Below are positions 1-8,947 of a stretch of DNA of 64,000 nt, one piece after another. Numbering within the stretch: the stretch's first letter is position 1; every line of letters begins with the position of its first letter. Origin of the DNA: JAUIAI01 sp045106815 (GTDB taxonomy: Bacteria > Pseudomonadota > Gammaproteobacteria > Burkholderiales > Burkholderiaceae_E); NCBI GenBank assembly GCA_045106815.1, contig JBGCFG010000003.1:281438-345437 (forward strand), given 5' to 3'. A program made the translations under genes and the position numbers. The notes below the pieces were generated by a model. That model was not told where the DNA came from, did no database searches, and worked only from the letters and a program-made list of their open reading frames with translations.

Positions 1-336
1 CACCGTTTGATCGACCTGCTGTTTCAACGGGCGCAAGACCTACTGGCCACTGCCGACGCGGCAATCGTCAGCAAAGACATTGCGACGAAAGGTGAGTCGA
101 TTACTAAGGTCCTTCGCATACTTGATGAAGGACTCCGCGCAGCCTTGAATCCAGAAGCTGGCGAAATCTCACAGAACCTACGCTCGCTCTATGACTACTG
201 CATGAGTCGACTGCTCAAAGCGAACATTGACAATGATCGAGAGATCATCCAGGAAGTTCGCACACTTCTTGGTGAGGTGCACGCCGGTTGGCGCGGCATT
301 GCCCCCAATGCAACCAGCACTGTTGGCACAGCCTAA
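1..336 (+). CDS. fliS: FliS flagellin export chaperone (5'-truncated by window edge)
   Basis: FliS is a small all-helical cytoplasmic chaperone that binds the C-terminal helix of flagellin and prevents premature polymerisation before export. The visible part has the family pattern: a helix starting HRLIDLLFQRAQDLL, then KGESITKVLRILDEGLRAALNP, then LYDYCMSRLLKAN. The frame is open to base 1, and family members have about 20 more residues before the HRLI segment, so the true start lies outside the window. The stop codon overlaps the fliT start as TAATG, which suggests translational coupling. The flagellar neighbourhood supports the call. Confidence 0.9.
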   Translation, partial: HRLIDLLFQRAQDLLATADAAIVSKDIATKGESITKVLRILDEGLRAALNPEAGEISQNLRSLYDYCMSRLLKANIDNDREIIQEVRTLLGEVHAGWRGIAPNATSTVGTA

Positions 337-677
337 TGCAGAACATTAATGTCATTCTCGGACAATACCGTGCAGTTCTGGCTGCAGCAGAGCAAATGCT
401 GGGCTACGCTCAACGAAATGCATGGGGTGATGTATCAAAGACCGCCATTGCAATCGGCGGCATGACCGGCAGGTTAAAGGCAATCAAACCGGAATCGTTT
501 CCGGATGAAGCGTCCCGAGACGAGCGACTGAGAATCCTGACCCGGCTGATCGAAATCGACGCGCAAGTCCGCCAATTGCGAGAGCCGTGGGCCGCAACGC
601 TGGACAACATGATGGAGCCCAAAGCTCGGCGCCGCTACAGCAATCCGGCTACCTCACTGGGTATGGACTCGGACTGA
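336..677 (+). CDS. fliT: FliT-like flagellar chaperone
   Basis: This is a 113-residue, charged, mostly helical protein immediately after fliS, sharing a TAATG overlap with it. The ATG at 336 is preferred over a further-upstream start because the upstream part is antiparallel to well-conserved fliS coding sequence in another frame. FliT proteins chaperone the filament cap FliD and can also regulate late flagellar expression. Sequence conservation in this family is very low, so the name rests on position (fliS-fliT), length and helical character rather than on a diagnostic motif. Confidence 0.65.
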   Translation: MQNINVILGQYRAVLAAAEQMLGYAQRNAWGDVSKTAIAIGGMTGRLKAIKPESFPDEASRDERLRILTRLIEIDAQVRQLREPWAATLDNMMEPKARRRYSNPATSLGMDSD

Positions 678-681
678 CATT

Positions 682-1443
682 ATGAAGCCCGATGAAGTTG
701 TTGCTCAGTTCCTACCAGAAACAGATCTGGAAAAGCTCGCCGAATTCAAGATTGAGGCGACCAGGCCAATTCGTCGTCTGCTCGATGACCTGGCAAACAA
801 GAAGGCCTTGATCTCGTTGTACTCGAACGAGGACCCCTCTGTTTTTATCGTGAGCCGAATCAAGTCCGTGGAGCAAGACGCTATTGAGCTCGAGATTCAA
901 ACCGAGCGGGAACGGCGCGTTACAGTGCTTCAACATGGATACTGCACTGTCGTCGGGTTTATGGATCAGTTGAAGGTTCAGTTTGAAGCGACATTCATCG
1001 ATGCAGACCCAGAGAGTCAGACAGTTCGGTGTGAGATGCCGGCGGTCTTGTTTCGCATTCAGCGCCGCTCTGCTTACCGTGTCAGGCCACCGATCGGACA
1101 GCCCGGACAGGTTGCTGTTCGTCTGAGCCCGGGTAAAGAACATCACTTTGAGTTACTGGACTTAAGCGCGACCGGGTTGTCGTTCAAGCGAGTCGCCGAA
1201 GATGAAACGTTTGAGGTTGGCGATGTGATTGAACACGCGCGGATGGAGCTTGGTCCAAGAATTCCTGTGCCGTGCTCTTTTGAAGTACGCACCATCATTC
1301 GCCTTCAAACGGTGATTGGCATGCCGGCTGCATGGCGCATCGGATGCGAGTTCGTCAATATGCCAGCAGAAGTCGAGCGATCGGTACAGGTATATGTGCA
1401 GGACGTAGAGCGAACGCTGCATCGCCTGCGCAGTGAGCGCTAG
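682..1443 (+). CDS. ycgR: YcgR-type PilZ-domain flagellar brake protein
   Basis: A 253-residue protein with two beta-barrel regions. An N-terminal YcgR-N-like domain (about residues 35-115) is followed by a C-terminal PilZ domain. The cyclic-di-GMP binding signature is visible: RxxxR as RSAYR (129-133) and DxSxxG as DLSATG (160-165). In characterised members the c-di-GMP-bound protein binds the flagellar motor (FliG, FliM or MotA) and slows or biases rotation. Its place between fliT and fliE fits a motor-brake role. It starts 4 bp after the fliT stop, so it probably belongs to the fliS-fliT transcript. The symbol is by family resemblance; orthology to the E. coli gene is inferred. Confidence 0.85.
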   Translation: MKPDEVVAQFLPETDLEKLAEFKIEATRPIRRLLDDLANKKALISLYSNEDPSVFIVSRIKSVEQDAIELEIQTERERRVTVLQHGYCTVVGFMDQLKVQFEATFIDADPESQTVRCEMPAVLFRIQRRSAYRVRPPIGQPGQVAVRLSPGKEHHFELLDLSATGLSFKRVAEDETFEVGDVIEHARMELGPRIPVPCSFEVRTIIRLQTVIGMPAAWRIGCEFVNMPAEVERSVQVYVQDVERTLHRLRSER

Positions 1444-1460
1444 CCGACGAACCCATCAGC

Positions 1461-1778
1461 CTAGACCTGCATATTCATGATGTCAGTATAGGCAGCAACC
1501 AGTCGGTTACGCACGGTCAGGGCCGCCTGGAACGCAACCTGGGATTTCTGCATTGACACCATGGTTTGTTCCAGAGAAACGCCCGGCTCGCCGCGTTGGT
1601 AGGCCTGCTGATTGCTTCTCGATTCAGCTTGAACCTCGCTAACCTGCGTAAGTGCCTTGTCGAGCGCCGAGCCAAAACTGCTCGCTGGTGACGCGACAGA
1701 ATCCTGAGCCCCTTTGCCCGGACTTCGGGTGGTGGCTTCGAGCGCTGCTTTAAGCTGATCAATTGAGTTAATGTCCAT
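1461..1778 (-). CDS. fliE: Flagellar hook-basal body protein FliE
   Basis: FliE is the small periplasmic adaptor joining the MS ring to the proximal rod. The C-terminal half shows the family pattern: GVSLEQTMVSMQKSQVAFQA, then LTVRNRLVAAYTDIMNMQV at the end. The frame is open to 1883, but the extra N-terminus would run into the intergenic palindrome and does not look like FliE. Starting at the ATG at 1778 (MDINSIDQ...) gives 105 residues, the usual length; an ATG at 1787 is the alternative. It is transcribed opposite to fliF, as in many proteobacteria. It converges on the ycgR gene with a 17-bp gap. Confidence 0.92.
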   Translation of the reverse strand: MDINSIDQLKAALEATTRSPGKGAQDSVASPASSFGSALDKALTQVSEVQAESRSNQQAYQRGEPGVSLEQTMVSMQKSQVAFQAALTVRNRLVAAYTDIMNMQV

Positions 1779-1861
1779 CGGCTTCATCTCGCGGGTACTG
1801 CAAGCATTATCTGCCTGGGCCGGCAGTATGAGGCCTGAATAAGCGCGTAAACCCCCTGCTA

Positions 1862-1877
1862 ATTCAAGCGCTTGAAT
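1862..1877. promoter_or_regulatory. Perfect 16-bp palindrome between divergent fliE and fliF
   Basis: ATTCAAGCGCTTGAAT is an exact self-complementary 16-mer. It sits 84 bp from the fliE start and 60 bp from the probable fliF start. That is the expected position for an operator or activator site serving both directions. I do not recognise it as a known FlhDC or FleQ box. Its function is inferred from location and symmetry only. Confidence 0.45.
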
Positions 1878-1936
1878 ACTCAAGTTTTCCGGACAATGGC
1901 GAGCATGTTAGTCAATTCGCCTTGCTGGACCCCCTG

Positions 1937-3616
1937 ATGTCGTCTGATGCCACAATGGCCGCGCCCGCTGCCACTATGATTCCTGCTGCGCTTAAGCCGC
2001 GCCTGGCGATGGCTGCCGGCATCCTGGCGTTGACGGCAATTATTGCGTGGTCATTCATTAGTCTGAAAGAACCCCCTTATAAGGTTTTGTTCGCCAACCT
2101 GTCTGACAGGGACGGCGGCGCCATCATCGCGGCGTTGTCACAAAAGAACATCCCATACAAATTTGCTGCCGGCGGCGACGCTATCCTCGTGCCGCAGGAC
2201 AATGTGCACGGACTCAGGCTGGAGCTTGCATCGCAGGGACTTCCCAGAGGTGACAACACCGGATTCGAAATTCTAGATGAACCGCGCTTCGGGATGACTC
2301 AGTTTCAGGAGCGGCTAAGCTATCAGCGCGGATTGCAAGGCGAGCTTACACGCTCGATTGAATCACTTGCTGCGGTTGAATCAGCCCGTGTGCATCTGGC
2401 GATTCCCGAGAATGGCGGATTCCTGCGGGGACGGCAAAAACCGTCGGCGTCAGTGCTCGTCCGTTTGCTACCAGGGCGCGTACTGACCCGCAATCAAACG
2501 GCGGGCATCATTAATCTGGTTGCCGCGTCAATTCCGCGGCTAAATCCGGCAGATGTGAAAGTCATCGACCAGGACGGCGCTTTGCTCTCTGCCGACCAGA
2601 AAAGTGATGACCTCCCCAATGCGGCTCAACTCGCCTACTCCAGGCAGGTAGAACAGTCCTTGAGTGAGCGGATCACTGAATTGCTGGAAGCGGTCGTGGG
2701 TCGCGGCAATGTACGCGCTCGGGTCACCGCCGATATGGACTTTAGCCTGACGCAGTCTACTGACGAGACCTTTCGACCGAATCAAACACAAGATAGCGCG
2801 GCTGTGCGCAGCCAGCAACTCACCGGCGCAAGCGCTCGCAAGCTCCTGGAGGCAGGTGGCATACCCGGCGCGCTGACCAATCAGCCAGGCGCCGACCCCG
2901 CGGCACCAATCAATGGTCCTGCGCAAGATCCGGCCGCAGCGGAACGAGCAGCGGCTGGAGCCGCGAACACAAACGACAGCAGCGAAGCGATCGTTAACTA
3001 CGAAGTTGATAAATCGACTCGTGTCACACGAAACGGCTCCGGCAATATCAGACGTCTGACTGCCGCAGTTGTTGTGAACTATCGCTCGACCCCAAATGCA
3101 GAAGGCGAAGTTACCCAAACGGCGCTTAGTGCAGAAGAGCTTGAAAAGATGAACGCACTCGTACGGGAGGCGATCGGCTTCTCGGCAGAGCGAGGCGATT
3201 CAATCAATATTATGAATAGTCCGTTTCAGCAGGCGGCTATAGTTGAAGAACCTGATTTGCCTTTGTGGCAAGACCCTCAGATGATCAGTATGGCAATGGA
3301 CCTGGCTCGTCACCTGGGCATCGCCCTACTCGGATTGGTTGTTGTCTTTAAAGTGATTCGGCCTGCCATGAAGGCCATGACGGCTCCACCGCCTGAGCAG
3401 GCTCAACTAGAGCAAGATCCCGCGCCAGGTGGTGACTCCGCCGGCACCAGTCAACTCGTTGACACGGTTGTTGAGGACGAGGTCGAGCTCATGAGCCCCG
3501 AAGAACAGGCAAGACTGGAAGCCCAGAAACGGCGTGATGAAACGCTCCGTCTGGCGCGCGAAAATCCAAAAGCCGTCGCTCATATCGTTCGCGACTGGGT
3601 GACCGAGGATGAATAA
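1937..3616 (+). CDS. fliF: Flagellar MS-ring protein FliF
   Basis: FliF builds the MS ring in the inner membrane, around the export gate and beneath the rod. The first membrane segment follows PRLAMAAG near the N-terminus, and the second (HLGIALLGLVVVFKVIRPAM) is near residue 460. Between them are the periplasmic ring-building domains, including ERLSYQRGLQGELTRSIESL and ARVHLAIPE. The C-terminal acidic cytoplasmic tail ends in the FliG-binding helix (ENPKAVAHIVRDWVTED). Starting at the ATG at 1937 gives 559 residues. A TTG at 1922 and an ATG at 1955 are possible, and none has a clear ribosome site. It heads the fliFGHIJK run. Confidence 0.95.
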   Translation: MSSDATMAAPAATMIPAALKPRLAMAAGILALTAIIAWSFISLKEPPYKVLFANLSDRDGGAIIAALSQKNIPYKFAAGGDAILVPQDNVHGLRLELASQGLPRGDNTGFEILDEPRFGMTQFQERLSYQRGLQGELTRSIESLAAVESARVHLAIPENGGFLRGRQKPSASVLVRLLPGRVLTRNQTAGIINLVAASIPRLNPADVKVIDQDGALLSADQKSDDLPNAAQLAYSRQVEQSLSERITELLEAVVGRGNVRARVTADMDFSLTQSTDETFRPNQTQDSAAVRSQQLTGASARKLLEAGGIPGALTNQPGADPAAPINGPAQDPAAAERAAAGAANTNDSSEAIVNYEVDKSTRVTRNGSGNIRRLTAAVVVNYRSTPNAEGEVTQTALSAEELEKMNALVREAIGFSAERGDSINIMNSPFQQAAIVEEPDLPLWQDPQMISMAMDLARHLGIALLGLVVVFKVIRPAMKAMTAPPPEQAQLEQDPAPGGDSAGTSQLVDTVVEDEVELMSPEEQARLEAQKRRDETLRLARENPKAVAHIVRDWVTEDE

Positions 3617-3630
3617 TTTGCGGATCATCC

Positions 3631-4635
3631 ATGGCTGAGGAAAATGATCGGTTAACCGACGCAGCGATTTTGCTCATGGGTATGGGTGCGGATGCGGCCG
3701 CCCAGGTGATTAGTGAACTATCACCGCGTGAGGCTCAGAAACTCGGCGAAAAAATGGCGTCTCTCAAGACCACACGAAGCAACGATGTGACCGCGGTTTT
3801 AGAGCGACTCGAGGACCGCCTGGCAGAAACCGACTTTCTGATTGAGGATACCGACGAATATGTTCGCGCCGTGCTCACCAGGGGTCTGGGTGACACCCGG
3901 GCCGGCCTGCTGATCGATCGGATCTTGTCGAGTAGTGAAGTAGATGGCATTGAAAACCTCAAATGGATGGAGGCTCAGGACATTGCGAACATGATTCGCA
4001 ATGAACACCCTCAAGTCATCGCCTCTATTCTGGTTCACTTGGAGCGCGATCAGGCCTCTGAGACCCTGCTGGCGCTGCCCGAAAACATCCGCTCTGAAGT
4101 CATTCTGCGCATCTCAACGATGGATGGCATTCAGCCTGCAGCCATCGAAGAGCTAGATGTCGTGCTGGCCAAACTGCTGGCGGGCAAACCTTCTGGTCAG
4201 GACCGGAAGCTAGGCGGCGCAAAAACTGCTGCCGAAATTCTCAACCTGTTGGGCAATGGTCTCGATCGCGAAGTCCTCGACTGGATCACCGAGCAAGACG
4301 AGGATTTGGCACAGCAGATATCAGATCAGATGTTCATATTTGCTGATCTGATGCGACTCGACGATAAGGCGATTCAGACCGTTATGCGCGAACTGCAAAC
4401 GGAATCACTGATCATGGCGCTTAAGGGTGCGGAACCTGATCTGCGCGAGAAAGTCTTCCGGAATATGAGTCAGCGAGCGGCCGAGAGTCTTAGGGAAGAC
4501 CTTGATTCGCGCGGCCCGGTCAAAATCTCCGACGTTGAATCCGAACAAAAAGAAATCATCAAAACGGTTAAGCGCTTGGCCGAGGAAGGTCAAATCACGA
4601 TGAGTTCGGGCGGCGCGGACGACTCATATGTCTGA
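3631..4635 (+). CDS. fliG: Flagellar motor switch protein FliG
   Basis: FliG is the torque-generating C-ring protein that links the MS ring to FliM and meets the stators. All three domains are visible. The N-terminal domain (MAEENDRLTDAAILLMGMG) binds FliF. The middle domain carries the diagnostic EHPQ motif (NEHPQVIASILVHLE), which contacts FliM. The C-terminal domain has the charged helix with DDKAIQTVMREL and REKVFRNMS. The 334-residue length is normal. The last 8 bp overlap the start of fliH. Confidence 0.97.
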   Translation: MAEENDRLTDAAILLMGMGADAAAQVISELSPREAQKLGEKMASLKTTRSNDVTAVLERLEDRLAETDFLIEDTDEYVRAVLTRGLGDTRAGLLIDRILSSSEVDGIENLKWMEAQDIANMIRNEHPQVIASILVHLERDQASETLLALPENIRSEVILRISTMDGIQPAAIEELDVVLAKLLAGKPSGQDRKLGGAKTAAEILNLLGNGLDREVLDWITEQDEDLAQQISDQMFIFADLMRLDDKAIQTVMRELQTESLIMALKGAEPDLREKVFRNMSQRAAESLREDLDSRGPVKISDVESEQKEIIKTVKRLAEEGQITMSSGGADDSYV

Positions 4636-5326
4636 TCTGAGAAGACCGACAAGCTCGCGCGTAGTACGCGGCGATGACATTCAGGACGCTCGGCCAGCGC
4701 CGCTACCGTCGCTTGAATCAGGCAGCCCTAACTCGCAAGCCAAGCAAGAGCGTCGTGAAGATCCTACCCACCGGTATGTCTTTGAGAAAGGTCTGCAAAC
4801 CGGGCTGGCTCGCGGTCGTCAGGAGGGTGCCACCGCGGCCCGCCAGCGCTGCGAAGACGAGGCCCGGGCCACAGCGGAAGCTGCTGGCGGATTCGCCGCT
4901 GAAAGAATGGCGCGGCTTGTCGAGAGCTTTGAAACCGAGTTTTCTGCGATGGAATCTGATTTAGCGGACAAAACGCTTGATCTGGCAATCGCCGTTGCTG
5001 AGAAAGTGCTGCTTCGCGAGATCCGGGACAACACACACGACATTCTCCCGGTTATCTCTGAATGCCTGTCGATGCTCGCAAAAGACGCGAGTGAAATCGT
5101 GATTCGTCTCAACCCGGCAGATCTGGCCCTATTGCAATCGATTGAAGGTGAAAGATTCAGCGAGTTCTCGCCCAGGTGGCAAGCAGATGGCTCGATCAAG
5201 CCAGGTGGCTGCCACATAGAGTCAGCTCAGACGGTGATTGATGCCAGCATTGAATCGCGATGGCAGAGAACACTTTCAGCTCTTGGTACGCCAGCCAGCC
5301 CTCTTGCTGATGCTGACACGCAATGA
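4628..5326 (+). CDS. fliH: Flagellar assembly protein FliH (export ATPase regulator)
   Basis: FliH dimers bind and restrain the export ATPase FliI and dock it to the C ring and gate. The protein is 232 residues with a polar variable N-terminus. A Gly-spaced helical stretch, FEKGLQTGLARGRQEGATAA, follows at about residues 53-72, the GxxxG-type pattern typical of FliH. The C-terminal FliH/HrpE domain includes TLDLAIAVAEKVLLREI and VIRLNPADLALL. It overlaps fliG by 8 bp and its stop overlaps the fliI start as ATGA, so translation is coupled along the cluster. Confidence 0.92.
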   Translation: MSDLRRPTSSRVVRGDDIQDARPAPLPSLESGSPNSQAKQERREDPTHRYVFEKGLQTGLARGRQEGATAARQRCEDEARATAEAAGGFAAERMARLVESFETEFSAMESDLADKTLDLAIAVAEKVLLREIRDNTHDILPVISECLSMLAKDASEIVIRLNPADLALLQSIEGERFSEFSPRWQADGSIKPGGCHIESAQTVIDASIESRWQRTLSALGTPASPLADADTQ

Positions 5327-6807
5327 ATCTCTCAGATCGAAGCGCCCAGTGGGGGGCATTACTGGATAATGCTCGCGAGTTGTGCGAACACGCTCAACCA
5401 GTCGCTACTCGTGGGCGACTGACCCGAGTGCGTGGCATGACACTGGAGGCCAGTGGTATCAGTCTGCCAATTGGTTCGATTTGCCAGGTTGAGACACCCA
5501 TCTCAAACCAAGGCGCGAAATCTGAATTAGCGGCGGGCGGTCTGGATGCAGAAGTGCTCGGATTTGGCGAGAACCGTCTTTTGCTCATGCCAACCCAGTC
5601 AACCACCGGCCTAACGCCTGGCGCCCAGATCTCGCCGGTTGAGCCCGTGATTCGCCGACCCCGACTACGACGCCTGTCCCATGCTTGGGCAAGACAGTCT
5701 GACCAGGCCAGGCATCTGCCGATCGGCCCGGGATTACTTGGCCGTATCGTCGATGCGCGAGGGTCAACGCTTGACGGGCTGGGTGATCTTGGCCTTGTTG
5801 ACAGTCGTCCTATTCGATCCAGATCTATTAATGCCATGAAGCGGCACCCTATCCGACAGCCACTCGATACCGGTGTTCGGGCGATCAACACGATGCTCAC
5901 CGTTGGCCGTGGTCAGAGGCTTGGGCTGTTCGCCGGTGCCGGTGTGGGTAAAAGCGTCTTGCTGGGCATGATGGCCCGCCATACAGACGCTGATGTGATT
6001 GTGGTTGGGCTGATTGGCGAGCGCGGCCGGGAGGTACGCGAGTTCGTCGATGAAATTCTTGGACCGTCCGGGCGACACCGCGCCGCAGTCGTTGTGGCGC
6101 CCGCCGATGAGCCGGCACTGCTCAAGATTCAAGCCGCCAACTACGCGTGTGCCGTTGCAGAGTACTTTCGTGACCAGGGCTTGAATGTCTTGTTGCTGAT
6201 GGATTCTTTAACGCGCTATGCCATGGCTCTCCGAGAAGTCAGTCTGGCCATGGGCGAGGCGCCTGCCACGCGCGGCTACCCAGCCTCGGTCTTTTCGCGT
6301 TTGCCCGAACTGATCGAGCGAGCCGGAAACAGCGCAGAAGGCTCCGGCTCCATCACAGGCTTTTATACGGTACTCATTGAAGGCGACGATCTCAACGACC
6401 CCGTTGGGGACTCGGCGCGATCGCATCTCGACGGCCATATCGTTCTGTCTCGCGATCTAGCAGATTCAGGACATTTTCCAGCGATAGCAATCGAGGCTTC
6501 CGTTTCTCGCGTGATGATGTCGATCGCGCAACCCGAACACCAAAAGGCTAGCCGGCTCGTGCGACAGGCGTGGGCAGCCTACCAGCAAAACCGAGATCTC
6601 ATTTCGCTTGGCGCGTACGTCAGCGGCGCCGACCCTGTGATTGATCAGGCGGTCGCCGCCTGGCCTGCGATTGCCGAACTAATGAAGCAGGACATGAATG
6701 CCCGGGGCAGTCTCATCGGTGACATTGAACAGTTGCAGCAAGTAGCGCAACACCTTTCTCCCTCATCGGCGATGGCTGACGAGGGTGAGAACCCTGGAGC
6801 ACCATGA
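5323..6807 (+). CDS. fliI: Flagellum-specific export ATPase FliI
   Basis: FliI is the hexameric F1-beta-like ATPase of the flagellar type III export apparatus. Walker A is GAGVGKS at residues 205-211. The family signatures GERGREVREFVDEILG and the Walker B region VLLLMDSLTRYAMALREV follow in the expected order. The substrate-specificity signature near GEAPATRGYPASVFSRLPEL is intact. At 494 residues it is slightly longer than usual, with an extended N-terminus and tail. It starts with an ATGA overlap on fliH and ends with an ATGA overlap on fliJ. Confidence 0.97.
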   Translation: MNLSDRSAQWGALLDNARELCEHAQPVATRGRLTRVRGMTLEASGISLPIGSICQVETPISNQGAKSELAAGGLDAEVLGFGENRLLLMPTQSTTGLTPGAQISPVEPVIRRPRLRRLSHAWARQSDQARHLPIGPGLLGRIVDARGSTLDGLGDLGLVDSRPIRSRSINAMKRHPIRQPLDTGVRAINTMLTVGRGQRLGLFAGAGVGKSVLLGMMARHTDADVIVVGLIGERGREVREFVDEILGPSGRHRAAVVVAPADEPALLKIQAANYACAVAEYFRDQGLNVLLLMDSLTRYAMALREVSLAMGEAPATRGYPASVFSRLPELIERAGNSAEGSGSITGFYTVLIEGDDLNDPVGDSARSHLDGHIVLSRDLADSGHFPAIAIEASVSRVMMSIAQPEHQKASRLVRQAWAAYQQNRDLISLGAYVSGADPVIDQAVAAWPAIAELMKQDMNARGSLIGDIEQLQQVAQHLSPSSAMADEGENPGAP

Positions 6808-7256
6808 GTCTAAAGCCCCATGTCATGGACCACCTGGTCAACGCGTTTAAAGATAGACGCAACAATCGGCTCACCGAGCACAAGCGAATCCGAAAAGCTG
6901 CCGAACAGGAAACCGCCACGCTCAACGCGCTGGAGCAGTTTCGTCAAGAGCGCCTTGATCATCGGCGCGATCGGAACGGTGATACCGATCAGCGCGTGAC
7001 GGTTCCTCAGCAAGCACAGGAATCGCGATTTGATGGACGCCTCGTCGATGCAATCAGGCAGCAATCGGAAACGATAGAGAAGATCAACCATGCAAGCGCT
7101 GAAAGCGCCCGGGAGCTTGATCTTGCCCAGCGCAAACTTGCCGCTATGCAAGTTCTGCTGGATCGTCAGAACCAGCGGAAACGGCAGGCAGATTTGAGAG
7201 CAGAGCAAAAGATCGCCGATGAATTAGCCGGCAAGCACCACCTGAACCATTCATGA
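6804..7256 (+). CDS. fliJ: Flagellar export protein FliJ
   Basis: A 150-residue, very charged protein predicted to be almost entirely coiled coil (for example HKRIRKAAEQETATLNALEQ and ARELDLAQRKLAAMQVLLDR). This is how FliJ looks: a helical hairpin that inserts into the FliI hexamer and contacts the FlhA export gate. Sequence identity in the family is low, so the call rests on length, helical charge pattern and the exact fliI-X-fliK position. It has ATGA overlaps on both sides. Confidence 0.88.
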   Translation: MSLKPHVMDHLVNAFKDRRNNRLTEHKRIRKAAEQETATLNALEQFRQERLDHRRDRNGDTDQRVTVPQQAQESRFDGRLVDAIRQQSETIEKINHASAESARELDLAQRKLAAMQVLLDRQNQRKRQADLRAEQKIADELAGKHHLNHS

Positions 7257-8947
7257 GAGAACCGATGCAGACTGCTCCATCAGCCATTTCCGGGTTTACA
7301 GCAGTGACCTCTGGCGGCAAAGCCAAGGCAAGCAAAGAACAACCACATGACGAGGCAAGCGGCTTTGCGAACCAGCTTCGCTCAGCGATGCCCGATGAAA
7401 CAGACGATCACCAAGGCAGTCCTTCACTAAACGGGACGGCATCCTCTGTTGATGCCGAACTTGACGAGCAACGCATTCAAGGCCGCCGGCGGCTGGCTAA
7501 CCGATCTGCCCGCGCGGAGCTTTCAACCCCTGCGACGCACACGGCCCAATCAGCTTCCGAAGTTGGCGCGTCTGATCTGGATAGTTCGGCTGATCTACAG
7601 GCAATTGCCGAACCAAGGCCTGAGACCAATGAGGCGCCTAAAGCGCTTCATGAATCGAAAACCGGCTCAACGGATCAGTTCTCCGCTTCATTGGCCAATC
7701 TCAATAAGCCAACCAATGACGATTCCGAACAGACAACAATCGCGGATAAGAGAATTCAGTCAAGACACGCGCAGAACAATCCTTCCGTTCAAGATCAACA
7801 AGACGGCTCAAATCACACCCGAGCAGGTGAACCTGAACGTCTCGATGAATCGGGCTCTGATCAATCGGGCTCTGATCAATCGCGCTCGGATCAATCGCGC
7901 TCTGATCAATCGCGCTCGGATCAATCGCGGTCTGATCAATCACGCTCGTCGGCAACTCAACCGAACGATACGGCACCTGGCGATGCTATCGTCGCTGCTC
8001 CGACAAGCGCGAATAGTACGTCCTCAAGTTTGGCCTCCGGAGCAGACAAGTCAGACCAGAACACTGTGACAGGGCCAGATGACAATACCCGCTCAAAGAC
8101 GCGTGCTACTCCGACAGCATCCGAGTCGCAGGCAGCACAGTCCGTTTCAAAACGACACACAAGCGGCGGTGATGCGTCCAGTGCTCCCCTTGCAACCAAG
8201 ACGAAAGCAGCCATGACCAATCCGCGGGGTGACAGCAATACCCCGCAGGCAGCTGATACGCGCCGAGCGCTGCCGCGCAAAGCAGTGGCGGCCAAGTCCA
8301 TTCACCAGGCATCCAGGGATCAGCCTGAGAAAACAGCCTCGATCAAAAGCGAGCTGCCATTCGTCAAACCATTACCCCTCAGCCCGACCAAGACGCAAGA
8401 CCCTGACTCTGACCGCCAGGCCCTGGCTATCCACCGATCCGCAGCAGGATCGTCGCGCCCTGTCACTGAACTCGCTCACGCACCCGGTAACCTGCCTGAC
8501 ATTGAAGCCCCACTCGATCCCGAAAACGTTAGCGAAGCGTTTCAGGGTCAGCTGACTGAACGCCTTGTCATGGCCATCAAGAACGATATGAGCCGCGCTG
8601 ACATTCGCATCACGCCCAATGAACTTGGTCCGATTTCGATCGAATTAACCGTCGAGGGGAATACCGCGTCCGTCAGTTTTGCTGCTGAGAGCAGCCAGAC
8701 GCGCAATGCGCTTCAGGACAGCCTGTCTTTTTTACGCGACCAACTAGCGCGCGAGGGTTTGACCCTGGGTGAAGCTTCCGTTGGCGAGCAGCCGAACCAT
8801 GCGTTCAACCAGCGCGGTGACGACCATCCGACTGACGAGTGGACAGCCGTTGCAGGCGAAACAGCCGACCCACTCAGCGATACGACCTTGCCTACCGGCT
8901 ACCGCCCATCCCCATCCGGTCAGGGCCTGGTCGACTTGTTTGCTTAA
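7253..8947 (+). CDS. fliK: Flagellar hook-length control protein FliK
   Basis: FliK is exported as a ruler for hook length and switches the substrate specificity of FlhB. The 564-residue protein has a long, disordered, Ser/Asp/Gln/Thr-rich region (to about residue 400). A compact C-terminal domain follows with the family core ADIRITPNELGPISIELTVE and SLSFLRDQLAREGLTLGEAS. Residues about 198-232 are a pentapeptide array (consensus SDQSR) encoded by 15-bp DNA repeats. The start overlaps fliJ as ATGA. The stop codon is part of a terminator-like hairpin. This is the least conserved gene of the cluster. Confidence 0.93.
   Translation: MREPMQTAPSAISGFTAVTSGGKAKASKEQPHDEASGFANQLRSAMPDETDDHQGSPSLNGTASSVDAELDEQRIQGRRRLANRSARAELSTPATHTAQSASEVGASDLDSSADLQAIAEPRPETNEAPKALHESKTGSTDQFSASLANLNKPTNDDSEQTTIADKRIQSRHAQNNPSVQDQQDGSNHTRAGEPERLDESGSDQSGSDQSRSDQSRSDQSRSDQSRSDQSRSSATQPNDTAPGDAIVAAPTSANSTSSSLASGADKSDQNTVTGPDDNTRSKTRATPTASESQAAQSVSKRHTSGGDASSAPLATKTKAAMTNPRGDSNTPQAADTRRALPRKAVAAKSIHQASRDQPEKTASIKSELPFVKPLPLSPTKTQDPDSDRQALAIHRSAAGSSRPVTELAHAPGNLPDIEAPLDPENVSEAFQGQLTERLVMAIKNDMSRADIRITPNELGPISIELTVEGNTASVSFAAESSQTRNALQDSLSFLRDQLAREGLTLGEASVGEQPNHAFNQRGDDHPTDEWTAVAGETADPLSDTTLPTGYRPSPSGQGLVDLFA
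7844..7948 (+). repeat. Seven tandem 15-bp repeats inside fliK
   Basis: Seven consecutive 15-bp units with consensus GATCAATCGCGCTCK run without gaps from 7844 to 7948. The first unit has GATG in place of GATC, and later units differ by one or two bases. Each unit encodes five residues (D-Q-S-R/G-S). Because 15 is divisible by three, copy-number change would alter linker length without a frameshift. Confidence 0.93.

Noticed and set aside
2540..3118. 192-codon minus-strand frame antisense to fliF
   Set aside because: Fully inside fliF, no domain features and no ribosome site; shadow of the fliF codon pattern.
7844..7948. Repeat array considered as a CRISPR
   Set aside because: Units are contiguous 15-mers without spacers and lie in frame within fliK, so it is a coding minisatellite.
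7449..8069. 206-codon open frame inside fliK, plus strand, different frame
   Set aside because: It is produced by the repetitive 15-bp units and biased composition of fliK. The fliK frame has a recognisable C-terminal domain and ATGA coupling; the other has neither.
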